Notes: generated by a model not told the origin, from the letters alone. A stretch of 64,000 nt of DNA from Dermanyssus gallinae (GCA_003439945.1 QVRM01000964.1:25133-89132); one strand, 5' to 3'. Shown: positions 1 to 11,427, counted from the stretch's first letter. Numbers and translations: made by a program.

Positions 1-680
1 TCCGTTAGAGGCGCAATCGTGTCATCGGAAGACAAGATCCTAATGGCGCTCCGCACATTAGAATCCATGGAAAGCTTGTGAGCAGCGATCTGAGCGCGAG
101 CTTTATCCGTTAATATACGTATGCCTCGACACTCAGCTTCCACGCAAGTGAGAGCGGCACCCCCGAAAAGAGCCACCTTTTCTTTGACTACGCTGGCCAA
201 GCTATGGCCTCCCTGGGTTTCTTTTTCGACGTGGAGGATTTTTGGGGCGAGGGTGAGCAGCGCGGTCCAGCTCGCTTCGTCATTCTTTTTCACGATGTCT
301 TTAGGCAGACGGTGGAAGAGTCCGCGCAAGGGTATTCTCGCTTCCTTTGGGATCCTGCGCAGCACCTTGCGTGTCATCTTGGCGTTGGCGAGTAGCTTGT
401 GAAGAGAAAGGGGAGAAGAGGGCGGCAGGTGATCATCAGGTGTCGGGCCTCCGTTCACTGGAGACTGGCTGGCGGGGTGAGGAGAGGGTTCTACTAGTGA
501 AGCGTGCGGAGAAGGCAGCGGCTGTAAGACGCTGCTAAGAGTGGCAGCGGCCTGTTGAAGCACTGCTGGCCCACTAGACTCGGCTATATTTTTCTTATGA
601 GTCCTTCCAGCGTGAATCTGCACACTCCTCTTTGTAGGAAAGCACATCGAACACCACGGACATTGAAACTCATTAACCAT
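1..680 (-). CDS. N-terminal part of an RLE-type LINE ORF with C2H2 finger, open at window edge
   Basis: An uninterrupted minus-strand frame runs from ATG at 680-678 to the first base of the window without a stop, about 226 codons. Residues 7-28 form a C2H2 zinc finger (C-x2-C-x12-H-x4-H, beginning QCPWCSMCF). A Pro/Ser-rich linker follows, then a basic helical region. The visible end reads NVRSAIRILSSDDTIAP, which resembles the matching place in the element at 44,878-45,693 (DVSGAARLLYSTDSF). Such a finger is known in R2/R4/NeSL-type ORFs, where it helps choose the DNA target. I infer the RT and endonuclease lie to the left, outside the window. The start was chosen because this ATG directly precedes the finger. 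The absence of stops suggests a fairly young copy. Family is inferred; the open frame is seen. Confidence 0.6.
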   Translation of the reverse strand, partial: MVNEFQCPWCSMCFPTKRSVQIHAGRTHKKNIAESSGPAVLQQAAATLSSVLQPLPSPHASLVEPSPHPASQSPVNGGPTPDDHLPPSSPLSLHKLLANAKMTRKVLRRIPKEARIPLRGLFHRLPKDIVKKNDEASWTALLTLAPKILHVEKETQGGHSLASVVKEKVALFGGAALTCVEAECRGIRILTDKARAQIAAHKLSMDSNVRSAIRILSSDDTIAPLT

Positions 681-1142
681 TGCTGTTGCTTCTCCTTTGA
701 AACAGAGCAGTTGCTGGCTTTGCTGCGGCTGTCCACTTCTCATGCCTTGCGGTTCCAAGTGAAAATCCCGTTTTTATTGTCGGCGCGGTGAGTTTTTGAA
801 TGTTCCAAACTCAAAATGTTGGTTGGGCAGCCGTTAGAATTCGAATTTGAATGGCAGCGGCGTGCCGCTCGGAGCCTCCGGGCCGTTATGCTGGTGGTTT
901 CGTTTTGCTTCATCGTGTCATAGTTAGAACTCCGTCGAACGGCCACACACGGTACACCAAAATGATCACTGAGTTACACTCATCACTCTGGTATGTCACT
1001 TGCTGGGTTTACCGTCCTGCACACACACGGATTGGTGTGTTCCCTCGGAGCTCCATACGCACACGTCCGCACTCCTTGGCGCCAATAATAATAATAGACC
1101 TTTGGACCGATCGGACCGGAGTCTAGAAAATGTATTAAGGAA
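681..1142. other. No recognised gene
   Basis: This lies between two LINE fragments on opposite strands. Short open frames occur on both strands but none has a recognisable motif. The part next to 680 may be the 5' leader of the left-hand LINE. Confidence 0.4.
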
Positions 1143-1262
1143 CTGTTCCGGAAAGCCATCGCTGTAACTCAGGACCCCCGAGCTAGCGAATACCTGTTGC
1201 AGCGCATATCGATCGAGGTTTAGCGCGGCAACGCTGCGGCCGTGGAAGGGTCTCTTCCGTGA
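1143..1262 (+). pseudogene. C-terminal remnant of an RLE-type LINE
   Basis: Forty codons end in TGA at 1260-1262 and contain one in-frame TAG at 1221-1223. The peptide includes TQDPRASEYLLQRISIEV followed, after the stop, by RGNAAAVEGSLP. The same end is found in the two other RLE-type copies in this window (IQRGNEL at 42,891 and FQRGNAASVRGTLLK at 57,122). It is therefore the last few dozen codons of a related element, in the opposite orientation to the ORF at 1-680. Recognition rests on this short shared C-terminus. Confidence 0.5.
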
Positions 1263-2176
1263 GCCGCAGGGCTTCCAGAGATCCCGTAGAAACAGTTTTT
1301 ATTCCCTATAATTGTATGCTTATGACAATAAATATATGGCAAAAAAAAACGCCAATTAACACCCTCAAGAAATATGCACGTAGCGCTAATACAAACGTTG
1401 TCCAGAAGTTCAGCTAGGTGCTTCTCCTGTGCTAGGTTGGCGGGTGTAGCTGTTACGAGAACGCAAACGCCGATCAAAGGAAAGAGAAAATAACTTTGAT
1501 CGGGGCAAATGACATCATCTAAATCAAGTATCATTTGTCGCTCTTTCAGTGAAATTGTAGCTCTATGGCGTTGTATTCCGGAATGTTTAGTTAACAGAGT
1601 GCTTATATATGCAACTATAATAGGGCAATTATAAAAACATTTTGAAACCATATTAGAAAATAATTGAATTCCTGAGGATTACTTGAAGCACTTGAAAGTA
1701 CCGCAGTAGCATGCTTCGAAGCATAGCTAAAATTGGGCTATCGAACATGCCGACTTATGTGTTGCCGTGTCCTCGTATAACGTACACACTAGATACCATC
1801 TTTATAAGGTCGTATTTCAATATCGGAACCACTATGCGCTTCCCTATTAAAGTTATGGCTGTGAAAGGATGTAGCGTTTTTTAATTGGATCTAGACGTAA
1901 TTGGCTATTAAAAACGAAGCCAACCTAATAATTTCTAAGCGTTCTTAATTGCAATGCTCTTTTTTAAGAACAGGAACGCATACCAGCCGTTGACGCACGT
2001 CAGTTTCCCCTCTAAGAGGTACAAGAAACGGCTTTTATATTGTCAGAAGAATAACATTTGGAGATAAATAAAAGTAACTAATAGAAGTTTCGCATACACC
2101 ATGTTTTCTGTTTTCTAAAGTGCTAGAAAAACATTTATCTCTAAAACTTAGTAGGTAATAGCAGTCAACTCGTACG

Positions 2177-2178
<2 letters not shown>
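1263..2178. other. No recognised gene
   Basis: Mostly AT-rich sequence. A 143-codon minus-strand open frame (1220-1651) has no motif I recognise and overlaps the LINE remnant, so it is not called. Confidence 0.4.

Positions 2179-2212
<34 letters not shown>
2179..2212. repeat. (TA)n array
   Basis: About 17 uninterrupted TA units. Confidence 0.95.
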
Positions 2213-2217
<5 letters not shown>

Positions 2218-2840
2218 TTCGATTGGTCTGCATTGTTGTGACGGACTTCCGAAGGCATTCAGCAGTATTCTGCTAAAGTTGCCCTTGGCTCTTGCTTAAA
2301 GCTGGCGTTGTGTAAGAGTTAAGGAGCTTAAGTTAGGATTGGGGGAATAGTCAAATTTTCGTACATGTGCGACTGACTGGCTTAGTTCTTTTCGAATGGC
2401 TATTCCTTTGAGTAAAGACTCAGAGGTACACGACGCGAACTTTTCCTCCAAAATCTCAAGCAACATCTTAGAACGTAGAAAAGTTACTCTCAGGTACGAG
2501 AACGAACTTGTCAGTTATCTAAACGATATGCCTACAGCGTAACAAGCGTCCAAGTTTTTTCCAATCAGCGAGGCTGAACTTCTGGGTCCAAATCCGTCAT
2601 TACCATTGGCTACTCCAAAGAAAGTAAGGCAGGCGGGATGACATGATTCAATTGTTTCTTGTTGGTAACAATCATCCTTTTCTGAGAAACTTGATGTTAC
2701 CGGCAAAGAGAAATCGATCGGTTACAATAAACTAAGTCGCACAAGGTCGTTGTCAAAGCGATATCGTTGCCAGAACAGGCGTTCACGCAAAGAAAACCGT
2801 GTGTACTGTAGAAAAGCACGATGTGTCATGAGTTTCTACA
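2213..2840. other. No recognised gene
   Basis: Nothing recognisable. It ends at the target-site duplication of the LINE that follows. Confidence 0.4.
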
Positions 2841-2851
2841 GAAAAATAAAA
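2841..2851. other. Target-site duplication, left copy
   Basis: GAAAAATAAAA here is repeated exactly at 4845-4855 and brackets the L2-like element. This is the expected mark of target-primed reverse transcription. Confidence 0.8.
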
Positions 2852-4844
2852 TCAATCAATCAATTTCATTTATTCACATTTGGAGGTAGCAGTCAAATAC
2901 TTAGTCAAACAAAATCCATGTACTTATACAAGAGTAACAACACAAGACTAGAGTCATTTCAGGAATAAAAAAAAAACATTTCAGTCAAGTCAGCTTGCCA
3001 GGCTTCCCAGCGATTGTACTAGGGGGCAGTTAGCCGCGTGGTATCTATCACAAAAACTTTCACATCTAGAGCATTTACAACTATCGCAAGAGTCATGGAA
3101 ACCCCGCTCCGCACAGAGCTTGTGGTGAAAATCATGAATGGCGAATCGGGTCACAACATGTCTGTTTAGCCTATGTGTTCCTTTCCACCCACTATTCCTC
3201 GTTGCCCCCGTGTTAAGGAACTCTACGTCAATGTCCGCCACTTCGTCCTCCCAATCCCTGCGGTTTGCAAGAAAGGCCTTCGTCACGGGTAGATTGAAGC
3301 GACGTTGCAGGTCCTCAGAGAGCAGCGGCGTGTCCGCGAGGAGATATACGTAGCGGTTCCGAGCCGTCAGATGTAGACCCAGAGCTCGTTTAAGGAAGGA
3401 GGCCTTGACGCGGTTTAATTGTTCGAGGTTCTCTGCCGTGAGGTGGTCCCAGGTGACTCTCACCCCATAGGTCGCGATCGGAGCTATCTTGAGTTCGAAC
3501 AGTCTGAGTGCCGTCTTCAGCGATAGTCTGTTCGGAGATTTGATCGCCCATGCCGCCGCCAGTGCCTTCCTGCACCTCTCAGATATGTGCGCGGAGAAGC
3601 AAGTACCGATGATAGAGAAAATCACCCCTAAGTATGGGAAGCTGTTGACATACTTAAGTGGCGTTCTGTTGAGGCGTAGCGTGTTCTCGGCTGCTGTCCT
3701 TCCCCCTCTTCTGAACTTCATGGCCACGGTTTTGGAAAGGTTATATGTCAGGCCTAAATCGGTGACCGCTTTGTGAAGACGGGCTAGTGCTTGTTGCACC
3801 TGAAACCTACTAGGCCCGTAAAGTACTAAATCGTCCGCGTACAAAATGACCTCGACCAGGTTTCTGGGTCCCTTTATATGACTCGGGGGGTCTTTTAGGA
3901 GTACGGAGAATAGGAGTGGGATTAGGTTATCGCCCTGCGCAAGGCCCGTTGTCTGTATGAAAGGCTGGAGCTCCGCTACCCCGTCGTCGATGGTGATCCT
4001 ATTCTCCTGGAGAATTTGTGCGAGAAGCTTCAGCACCTTCATTGGGACCCCTACCTCAGCCAGTGTGCGCAGAGCCTTCTCTCGAGGGGCCGAGTCAAAG
4101 GCCGCCTTGAAATCCACGAATACCGCATACAGCGGGTTACGCGGCTTAGCCAGTGCTGCCTTGATATCTGCCAGCAGAATCGTACACGCTGTTTCTGTAG
4201 ATCGCTCTCTCCGAAACCCATGTTGTTCCATTGGTATGGCATGAACACTTTCAAGAAAGTTGTCTAGTCTCCTCGTGAGAAGGGCAGAGAGTAGCTGATA
4301 ACAAAAGCTCTTCGCAATGCCTCGCCATGACGAGGGGGCTGTCGGGTCGCCCTTGCCTTTGGGGATTACGAGTAGGGTGGCGTCTCTCCAGTGAGTTGGA
4401 AGAGTCCCAGCGCGCAAGCATTCGTTAAATAGGGCTGTCCAGCACGGTGCCAGCACAAAGCCGTTCTTTAGGTGCTCGTTGCAGACATTGTCGGGACCGG
4501 CCGCTTTTTGTTTCGTAAGCTATCCAGGCCCTGCATTAGCTCTCGGACTGTGAACTCCCTCTCGAGGATATCACGACCCCCTTTAGTGTCCTTATCCCAC
4601 ACGGCAGCAAAGTATGGAACCGCGCGAGGTATTGTGTTAGACGACGCGAACATGTCCGAGAAGTGATCGATGAGGGAAGCAGAGCTTATCGGACAGGCCG
4701 ATGTCGTGGAACAGTTCGATAGCCATTTGAATGGCTGGCTCTCTGCCTCGGCGATCAGCCGGTTTTCCAGGAGCTCATGATACTTCTTCCGCTGCATTTC
4801 GTACGTCTTCCGGCAGATCGTCCTGAAAACTGAGGCCAGCGCGT
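2852..4844 (-). mobile_element. 5'-truncated L2/CR1-like non-LTR retrotransposon
   Basis: The element lies between two 11-bp direct repeats. On the minus strand it starts inside the linker before the RT domain, continues through RT to a stop at 2990, and ends with an AATAAA-containing 3' end and a short (TTGA)n tail at 2852-2866. The 5' truncation removes any ORF1 and endonuclease. Short tetranucleotide tails are known in L2/CR1-like families; this one is not (TGAA)n in the typical L2 phase, so the clade is only approximate. At least four more degraded copies of a similar RT occur at 19,850, 31,580, 33,690 and 35,560. Confidence 0.8.
2990..4842 (-). pseudogene. Reverse transcriptase (ORF2 C-terminal part), one frameshift
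   Basis: The RT would copy element RNA at a nicked chromosomal target. The frame 4797-4468 supplies the pre-RT region. It passes by a single-base frameshift, in a short A run near 4505-4512, into the 488-codon frame 4456-2990; the conserved AAGPDN motif is restored only across that shift. In the long frame, motif A is FVDFKAAFD (Asp about residue 115), then AQGDNLIPLLFS, then YADD at about 206-209, then RRGG and FPYLGV. Near the C-terminus there is a C-x2-C-x7-H-x3-C knuckle. Catalytic Asp residues are intact. Family is known from these motifs; L2-like placement is inference. Confidence 0.85.
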
Positions 4845-4855
4845 GAAAAATAAAA
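4845..4855. other. Target-site duplication, right copy
   Basis: Exact match to 2841-2851 on the 5' side of the truncated LINE. Confidence 0.8.
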
Positions 4856-5267
4856 GGATTGATGGTAAGTAAAGCTGCCGGCCGCCTAATATTTTACAGA
4901 CACTGTTGTCAGAAAGCGCCTCAACGTGTGGAAGTAATAGATGCATTATATTTCATTACGACAATGTCCACCCAGATACATCGCGACATTACCCGATACT
5001 TCGAAGTAATACCAATGTAGTACTGAGCCTGGGGGGAGGGGGGGTGGCCACGAATCCGAGTTTAGTGGGTATGTGAGTCATACACTAGTCACGCAGGCTG
5101 CTAGTGGCGCATATGCATCATGCATTCCCCCAGATAAAACAAAGGCTTCATTTTGGTTTATCGTGGCATAAATTGCTACTGACGTGGCTCGACAAGGCCT
5201 TATAATTGATATCTGACCTTTTAAGCAATCTACCAAATCTGAATCGACGTTAGCCGGAGGCACCTGT
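4856..5267. other. No recognised gene
   Basis: Nothing recognisable apart from a short G-rich run near 5031-5044. Confidence 0.4.
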
Positions 5268-5284
5268 TATATATATATATATAC
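5268..5284. repeat. Short (TA)n array
   Basis: About eight TA units, a few bases before a palindrome. Confidence 0.85.
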
Positions 5285-5287
5285 AAT

Positions 5288-5327
5288 GCGCAGAAAAAAA
5301 TATAATATATTATAATTTTTTCTGCGC
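5288..5327. repeat. 40-bp near-perfect palindrome
   Basis: The sequence starts GCGCAGAAAAAA and ends TTTTTTCTGCGC, with an AT-only centre. The two halves are reverse complements apart from an offset in the A and T runs. It could extrude a cruciform or be the two ends of a miniature transposon. Confidence 0.75.
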
Positions 5328-7285
5328 TTTTTTAGCCTACAGATTGCCAGCCACACTCGAATTGTATTATGTATTTATTGCCAGCTAGTCAAACATAGTG
5401 TTGGCAGCTTGCTGTCGATAACCCGGTTGATTTCACGGTTTTGGCTAACCTGCTCATATCATATGACACGCAATGTGATATATCAGCAAACAGTTCTGCG
5501 AGGGCATCTGCAGCGCAATACGCGCGAAAATTTGTTTCCCAAGTACAAACAGTCGTATACGCTACATCAGTGGCTAGGCTAGATGCGTCATGTGGCATAT
5601 AGTGTTACTATCACAACGGTGACTTCAGTTTCGGTTTACTGCTTCACCTCTACCTTTCTGAAACATTCGATATATCCTCCGGGACTACCAGCAAGCAGTA
5701 ACAGTAGATGCGACGTTACAATCAAGTGGATTGCTCGGTCAGTTACAGAATGGAACACACAGGACTAATCCTTAAGTCAATTGCGTCTCTTGTGTCTCAT
5801 TTTCTGCGAACGATTCTCAACGTGTAATTATTGCATTTTAAAGACACGATTGTGTGTTTGTGAATGCGCATTTATCTCTAAAAACTTACGACGGTCTTAC
5901 TTTACGCAAGGCCAAACGAGCCTTACGTGAATGCAGTAACATTGATACCTACTAAGTAAGTAAACGCTTTTACGGGACGTAGCACGAAGCGTTTCCATCC
6001 GTGGTCCGTGCCAGAGACGCTGGCTATACGACACATGGCAACGATTCAGCCGTGGGTTCCGCGCTTCCAACGCGCCGCGATTAAGCTGTGGTCTTTCCAT
6101 GAGAGCACGCTTATTGACGTTGTTGGCACTGTCCGTCTGGTAAAGATTAACTAGCCTGCTTACCCCGGGCTCTGAGCGTAGGCAACCCGCACAAATAAGC
6201 CTATGCTGGGTCAAGTTCTGACTTATGACCTCGACGTTATCGACGACCCAGGGAGGGGCGACGTTGTCCTTCTATGGTGAGCGATCACCTTGCCATCAGC
6301 TTTGGTGGCCGCTTTGAGTCGTCCGCGACCCCCCCCCCCCTTGCTTCCAACCAAAGTGCAACTTTGCTTTAATGGATGGCAGCTTTTGCCGCCCAACTCA
6401 AGGAGATCAACCGACTTGACCTGTTTTGTGCAGAGGGCTAACGTAAATGAAATGTGTTGCCATATTTGTCCGTTGGTGTCCCTTCTACAACTCTAAATCT
6501 GCACTCGGTTTGTTTGTATTTTATGTACACATAAACGATTTATGTTGCTACGTGCTCTAAAATTATACATCGTTTACTCGAGACTGCAACTGTAAAAGAA
6601 CAAATTGTGTGTGGCGTCACAAGAGACATGATATTTCTAAAAAAAATATTTCCAGAATTTCCTAAAACTTCTAGCTTTGGGAATATTCAGTTCCAATTCA
6701 AAAATATCACCGCTTGCTGAATATGCTCTATTTACGTTTCTGTCTGACGACAGAAGTTCTTCAAGAGCAGATGCAATGAGATGCGCTTTGATCTGAGACA
6801 ACTTGTAGTGTCCGCCACCCCCCATGACTGAACGGCGAACTCGTAATGGTCGCCGGGGGGTGGTTACATGGGGGGTGGTTAGACACTACACAACTGAACG
6901 GTTACATCACGGCAAACATTTCGTATACGCATGTTCTCTCCTCCAAAAAATAGAAATTGAAGTTACCATCCAGCTGCGGACTGGAGCCTCACACACATTT
7001 AATACCTGATGTGAGATCACGTGTGTTTTTAATTATTGATTTGTTCTAATTTTACAGTCACTTTGTAGGCTTTAGTGGATATATTCAGTTTGTTTTCTCG
7101 CAGCGATCTAAAGGCCTCTTTATTTGGTCGAGCTATGCACGCCGGTTTTATGGAGAATAGCCTCCGGCCATCAATCTTCGTCTATAGACAAGCCCAAGAC
7201 TAACTTGTCTTTGATGAATTCACAGGCAATCATTTTACCGGGTGAGCCTAGTACCAATCTGCCACTAGCATTTTAAACTATTGCT
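5328..7285. other. No recognised gene
   Basis: Mixed-composition sequence with a C run near 6330-6340. No coding motif, tRNA or transposon end was recognised. Confidence 0.4.
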
Positions 7286-7400
7286 TGGCTTTTTTAGAGT
7301 ACGAATTGGAAACTGCGGTTGCCCACACGGTGACCACGACGGGGAAGCTCCCTGCAAACGTGAGCCGGTAGTGTGGGGACCAGATGCATCTCCTTTCGGC
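7286..7400. repeat. Interspersed repeat segment shared with 25,455-25,545
   Basis: Both places share a block that begins GGAAA(A/C)TGCGGTT and continues through a CACACGG motif to a stretch resembling GCCGGT(T/A)GTGTGGGG. The second copy adjoins a mariner-like inverted-repeat element. Function is unknown; it looks like part of a dispersed DNA element. Confidence 0.5.
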
Positions 7401-8881
7401 TTGAAGATGAGCTGAAGAAGGCTCCGTCGCCACAATATAGGCATCTTCCCGTATCTCATGTATACGTTGCATAATTTAGTTCTAATTGGACACAGGGCAT
7501 AAACATGCTATTTGAAGTGCATATTGGCAATAGAAGAATCGCTAAATTCTAAAGAGTCACTACTAAATATATTTGGTAGTGCGCAATCTCAATTTCGTAT
7601 TTTAGCTACCGCTTCATGATCATTTCTCACCGGGTTCAACGACATTGGTTTCCTTGGAAGCAGCCTTTTGCACGCTTGTCAGGTAAGCATCTTACGCTTT
7701 TCCACGTAATGCTTCTTTTCTTTATATTTCATCATTTGTTTAAAACCTTTTTAATGTCTGCTATTTGACGAAATGTTGCTGGAAGAATATAATGGCTTTA
7801 ACAAATGGCGAGATTCATTCGACGGTATTCCTTATTAAACCAAAGCTTGCGTCTCTGCACTTCCACTTCTGACTCTGATTTCGCAGCCAGATGAGCGAGC
7901 GATCTAATTGTTCCTTCAGTCTTGTTGACGTCGTCTCTTCCTTGAGCCAGTCATAATGCGTATCCCAGCAGGTGGCTGTTTATCAAGCGGTGTTGGTATT
8001 TGGTTTTAGGCGTGACATTGTTTGCGATGCAGTCTGGTTCTGATGTACGAGAAACTACAGTGAGCTGACTGGCTGATAGTAATGATGAGAATCTGTCCTG
8101 TGAGATGCGGGTGTCTGTCCTATACAACACAGATGACAGATTCATGTGCCTAAAGCCCTGCTTGGAGAAATCAAAATTAAAACATCCACCTGTTACTACA
8201 TTTTAGTTTGCATCTGCACCGTGTCCCTAGTAACTGCATGGTTACTGATGTCATGTCTCACGTGATGGAAAACTTTCTTCGATAAAATATGATCGTACAC
8301 TAGATAGTATTCGGTCAGTTCTAGTACAATGCGTCTGGCAGTTCTATGGAGAACTTTGGCACACTCCATAGTGCTTACTTCTATGAATACGCCCTATTTT
8401 GGCCTTGTCCTACGGGTGTCCTAATTGTGTCTGTTTCGAAAGTTTTTGTTAACAACATTATGTGCCCCTCCCTTGTTTAATGCGCTGGATAGTCTTTTCT
8501 TTGTTGCTAAAACCTCTCAGCATTACTTTGGAGAGTTACGGGAATCCTGGTGGACCTGCGCCAGCTTAGCCATGCTGACTAGACTAGAACTCGCAAACTC
8601 AGTAAGCCCGCGTTCCGCCACCTTCAGGGGATCGGCAACTGCGTAGGTATTGCTTCGAATCCGTGGGAGCGGGTGTTGCGCCAACTCCTACATTCTACTC
8701 CAATCCGATATCATTCGGCGTCTCATGGCTGCCTTGTTGCAGCTCACGCGCGTCAGCCAGATCATTAACACCTTTCACGGCTCCACCACTTGCATATGCG
8801 TCGCGTGAGCCTTCGCCTGAAGCGTGCCTGGGTGTCCCTGCCTAATCTCAAGGCTGGTTTGCCTTTTATGTCTATTTCCCC
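7401..8881. other. No recognised gene
   Basis: Nothing recognisable. The last 300 bases may belong to the degraded R1-like relic that follows, but no RT motif can be read in them. Confidence 0.35.
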
Positions 8882-9253
8882 TTACTTTCTTCCACTTGCG
8901 GGCGCTCCCTCTCGACTGGATTGAAGGCCACCGTTAAAACAAGCTCTCTTCGAAGTTTTCTTGACTACATTTAGAGACATGATAGCCTCGAAGAGGTCAC
9001 AGCCCTCTCTCCACGCCTTCGCAGATGTCAGCATATGTGCTATGACCTCTTTGATCAGTCGCTTTCCCTCACGGTGGTCGCACCCGCGCCTCTGGCCTCT
9101 AGGAGAGCCGGACACCGCAGAACTGTGTGTTAGACATTCCGTCTCACTCACTCTGCATAGCGCGCATATGACGAAGGATGAGGTTTTTGGTTCAGCTACC
9201 CGTGGGCGGCCACCGAGGGTCCGGCTGCGGACCATGGTCCTTGATCGAGCCAT
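8882..9253 (-). pseudogene. Probable C-terminal remnant of an R1-like LINE ORF2
   Basis: A 123-codon minus-strand frame contains a Cys-x2-Cys pair with a later His (CALCRVSETECLTH), then a helical stretch ending in ML-TSAKAW and IMSLNVVKK. Many R1-clade ORF2 proteins end with a knuckle followed by a helix around a conserved Trp and a Lys-containing tail, so the match is plausible. It is on the same strand as the R1-like relic at 12,550-15,700 and could be its displaced C-terminus. Confidence 0.4.
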
Positions 9254-9465
9254 TGCTTAATCTAGATCGCCATCCTTCCATCCTTCGGCCCGCTCAGTTG
9301 CCAGCAGATTCCATGGCAGCATCTCGGACAGGACCAGGAAGGCCGCTGTCGACACCATGCGGTAAGCCCTGCAGACACAGTCTCGTGCTGATCGTTGCCG
9401 CGAACGGACGTGACACTTTTGGTCTACTAGACTTTGCTGTTGTCGTGACATCCGTGCTAGGTGAT

Positions 9466-9577
9466 GTGATCTGTGCGCTTTGACACCCGTGGCGTGATCT
9501 GTGCGCTTTGACACTCGTGGCGTGATCTGTGCGCTTTGACACTCGTAGTGTGATCTGTGCGCTTTGACACCCGCGTC
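9466..9577. repeat. 28-bp minisatellite, four tandem units
   Basis: Units start at 9466, 9494, 9522 and 9550, each beginning GTGATCTGTGCGCTTTGACA, and differ at only a few positions at their ends. The array lies about 320 bp upstream of the Gag-like ORF1 at 9899, where a LINE 5' UTR would be. Tandem promoter monomers are known in some LINE 5' UTRs, but their role here is inference. Confidence 0.9.
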
Positions 9578-9898
9578 TCGTGCGCAGAGCCCGCGGAGCG
9601 ACGCGGATGCGTGTCCGCATTTCGTAACCGCTGTGAGCTAAGTGTCGACCTGTGTTCCATTTGTGGCCACCAGGGCGGCGCCACTGCCGGCCTTGTCCGC
9701 CTACGCGGTGAGACGCAGGCCAGACAGACGCGGCAACGCTGCTACTGTTTCTTTCTCAGTAACTCTGATAGCAAACGGCTTAGATATCGCCTTGCCGTTT
9801 CGCCACTAAAAGAGACTTGCCCAAACGTAGCATAATCTAAGGCGTTCGCGAGAATACCTGCTGCATTTCCCGAGATATCTAGGGGAAAAAGGGGTACA

Positions 9899-11427
9899 AT
9901 GCCCGTACGACCGTCGTCGAGCCACGCGAGGCCGCCCCCTGATCCTCCGGTGCCTGCCAGCGAGGACATAGGGGGCGACCTCAACGCTCCCGTAGCGGAG
10001 CTAAACCGTCCCGCCATAGACGTCGACGATGTAGAATCTTCGACGGAGATGGATCACTCGTGCGTCAAGCCTCTCGGCATTCGAAAACGTCCATCGTATA
10101 CCACGATGGGAATCCATTCTGACCAGAAATGCGTTTCTGACGTCGTCGAGCAACACACCGTGACACCCAAGACGACTTTCGCAACCGGGATGACGGATTG
10201 CGCAGAGGCTAATCTCAAACAAGGCTTTGACGCGGAGGGAGCATACGGCTGGGCGTTAACGGTCCTCAAAGGACATGTCAGGACAGTGGTAGAGTTCTGA
10301 AAGTTAAGAAACACCAGAATTGAGCTAAAAGAAATATCAGAGAAGCTGGACCTGGATCTCCACAGGGTCGAAACGGCAGTGGGTTCCTTCAAGGTTTCTC
10401 TGCGGACCTCGCTAAAGGACGCGGAGGAGAGGATCAAGAGGCTCCGGAGCTCATTGGAGGCGGTGCAGAGGGAACAAGATAAGTTGCTGGCGCGGCCTTC
10501 TCAATCCTCGGACCCTTCAGCAATCTGCCTGCGGTGTGCTCCAGCGGACCCTGAGACTGCCCGAGTGTATTTAGAATCGCGTACCTCGGCAGCCACGACG
10601 GCTGAAGACTTTGCCAAACTAACGGGCCTGTTCTGGCCCCCGGGCTCCCTTCGGCAGGTTCCCCCATCTTCGCAGAGAATCACTTCCCTCAGGGAAGTGA
10701 GAAGCGTGCTGGTCGTGCCGGGAGCAAAGGCTGACTCAGAGGTACTTGCCGGCCTCGCCGGTCAATTCCCCTCTTTACCACGGCTGCTTACACAGCCCCC
10801 AGGTACGGCGGCGGTGTTGCATACCACAGACACCTGGGAGTCCCTCGCTGGGACCCCAGGCAACGGTGGCGGGAATCGTCACCTTGTCGTAGGCATTCTA
10901 CATCCCAACAAACCCTGCGATGAGGCTGCGATTACACTGCTTCGCTCTGTTATCGAGCGCATGACCCAGGTCTCAGTCTCAGCGACCACGACACCTCCTC
11001 TTTTATACGTTGCCCATGAATGGCGATCAGGACCAATGCAGCGGATTCTGGCGGCCCTTGTGTCCCAGTCGTCACGGGACGGCCTTATAGAGCTTTGCCG
11101 GGCAGACACGCCGCAAGGGGGTCGGCTGCCAGCAAACGTGAGTAGAGCCCCTCCACCGGCCTCGGCCCTGGCGGGACAAATGTCTGTCAGGGTCAGGGTT
11201 GGAAAAGGCCGGACCTGGACCGACACAGTAAAGAGCCTCCGGGCTCACCTGGCCGACAATGCACAGGTAGAGTTGGCCGTGAGCGGCCTCGTTAGGAACG
11301 GTGACGGTGACGTCATTATCCGATTACGGGGCATCACCCATGAACTTGGGGCTCAGTTGGCCGATAGCATCAGCAAAGCAACCGGCCACCAGGCTGACAG
11401 CCGAATGGGTGCCGGCCTGGTGGCCGT
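9899..11427 (+). pseudogene. Gag-like ORF1 of the R1-like element, one internal stop
   Basis: ORF1 proteins of this type bind element RNA and form ribonucleoprotein particles. One frame runs from ATG at 9899 and is broken by a single TGA at 10,298-10,300. It then continues through a charged, probably coiled-coil region (KEISEKLDLDLHRVETAV and the following Lys/Glu-rich stretch). A long globular part follows, ending in VRVRVGKGRTWTDTVKSLR and VIIRLRGITHELG, which matches the conserved fold I know before the zinc knuckles of R1/I-type Gag proteins. The knuckles are missing because a SINE enters at 11,427. After that the frame only reads a poly-Phe stretch from the SINE tail. Confidence 0.65.

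Noticed and set aside
121..538. Plus-strand open frames
   Set aside because: They are antisense to the continuous C2H2-finger ORF at 1-680, which has clear motif support.
1220..1651. 143-codon minus-strand open frame
   Set aside because: No recognisable motif, overlaps a LINE remnant on the other strand, and ends in composition like non-coding sequence.
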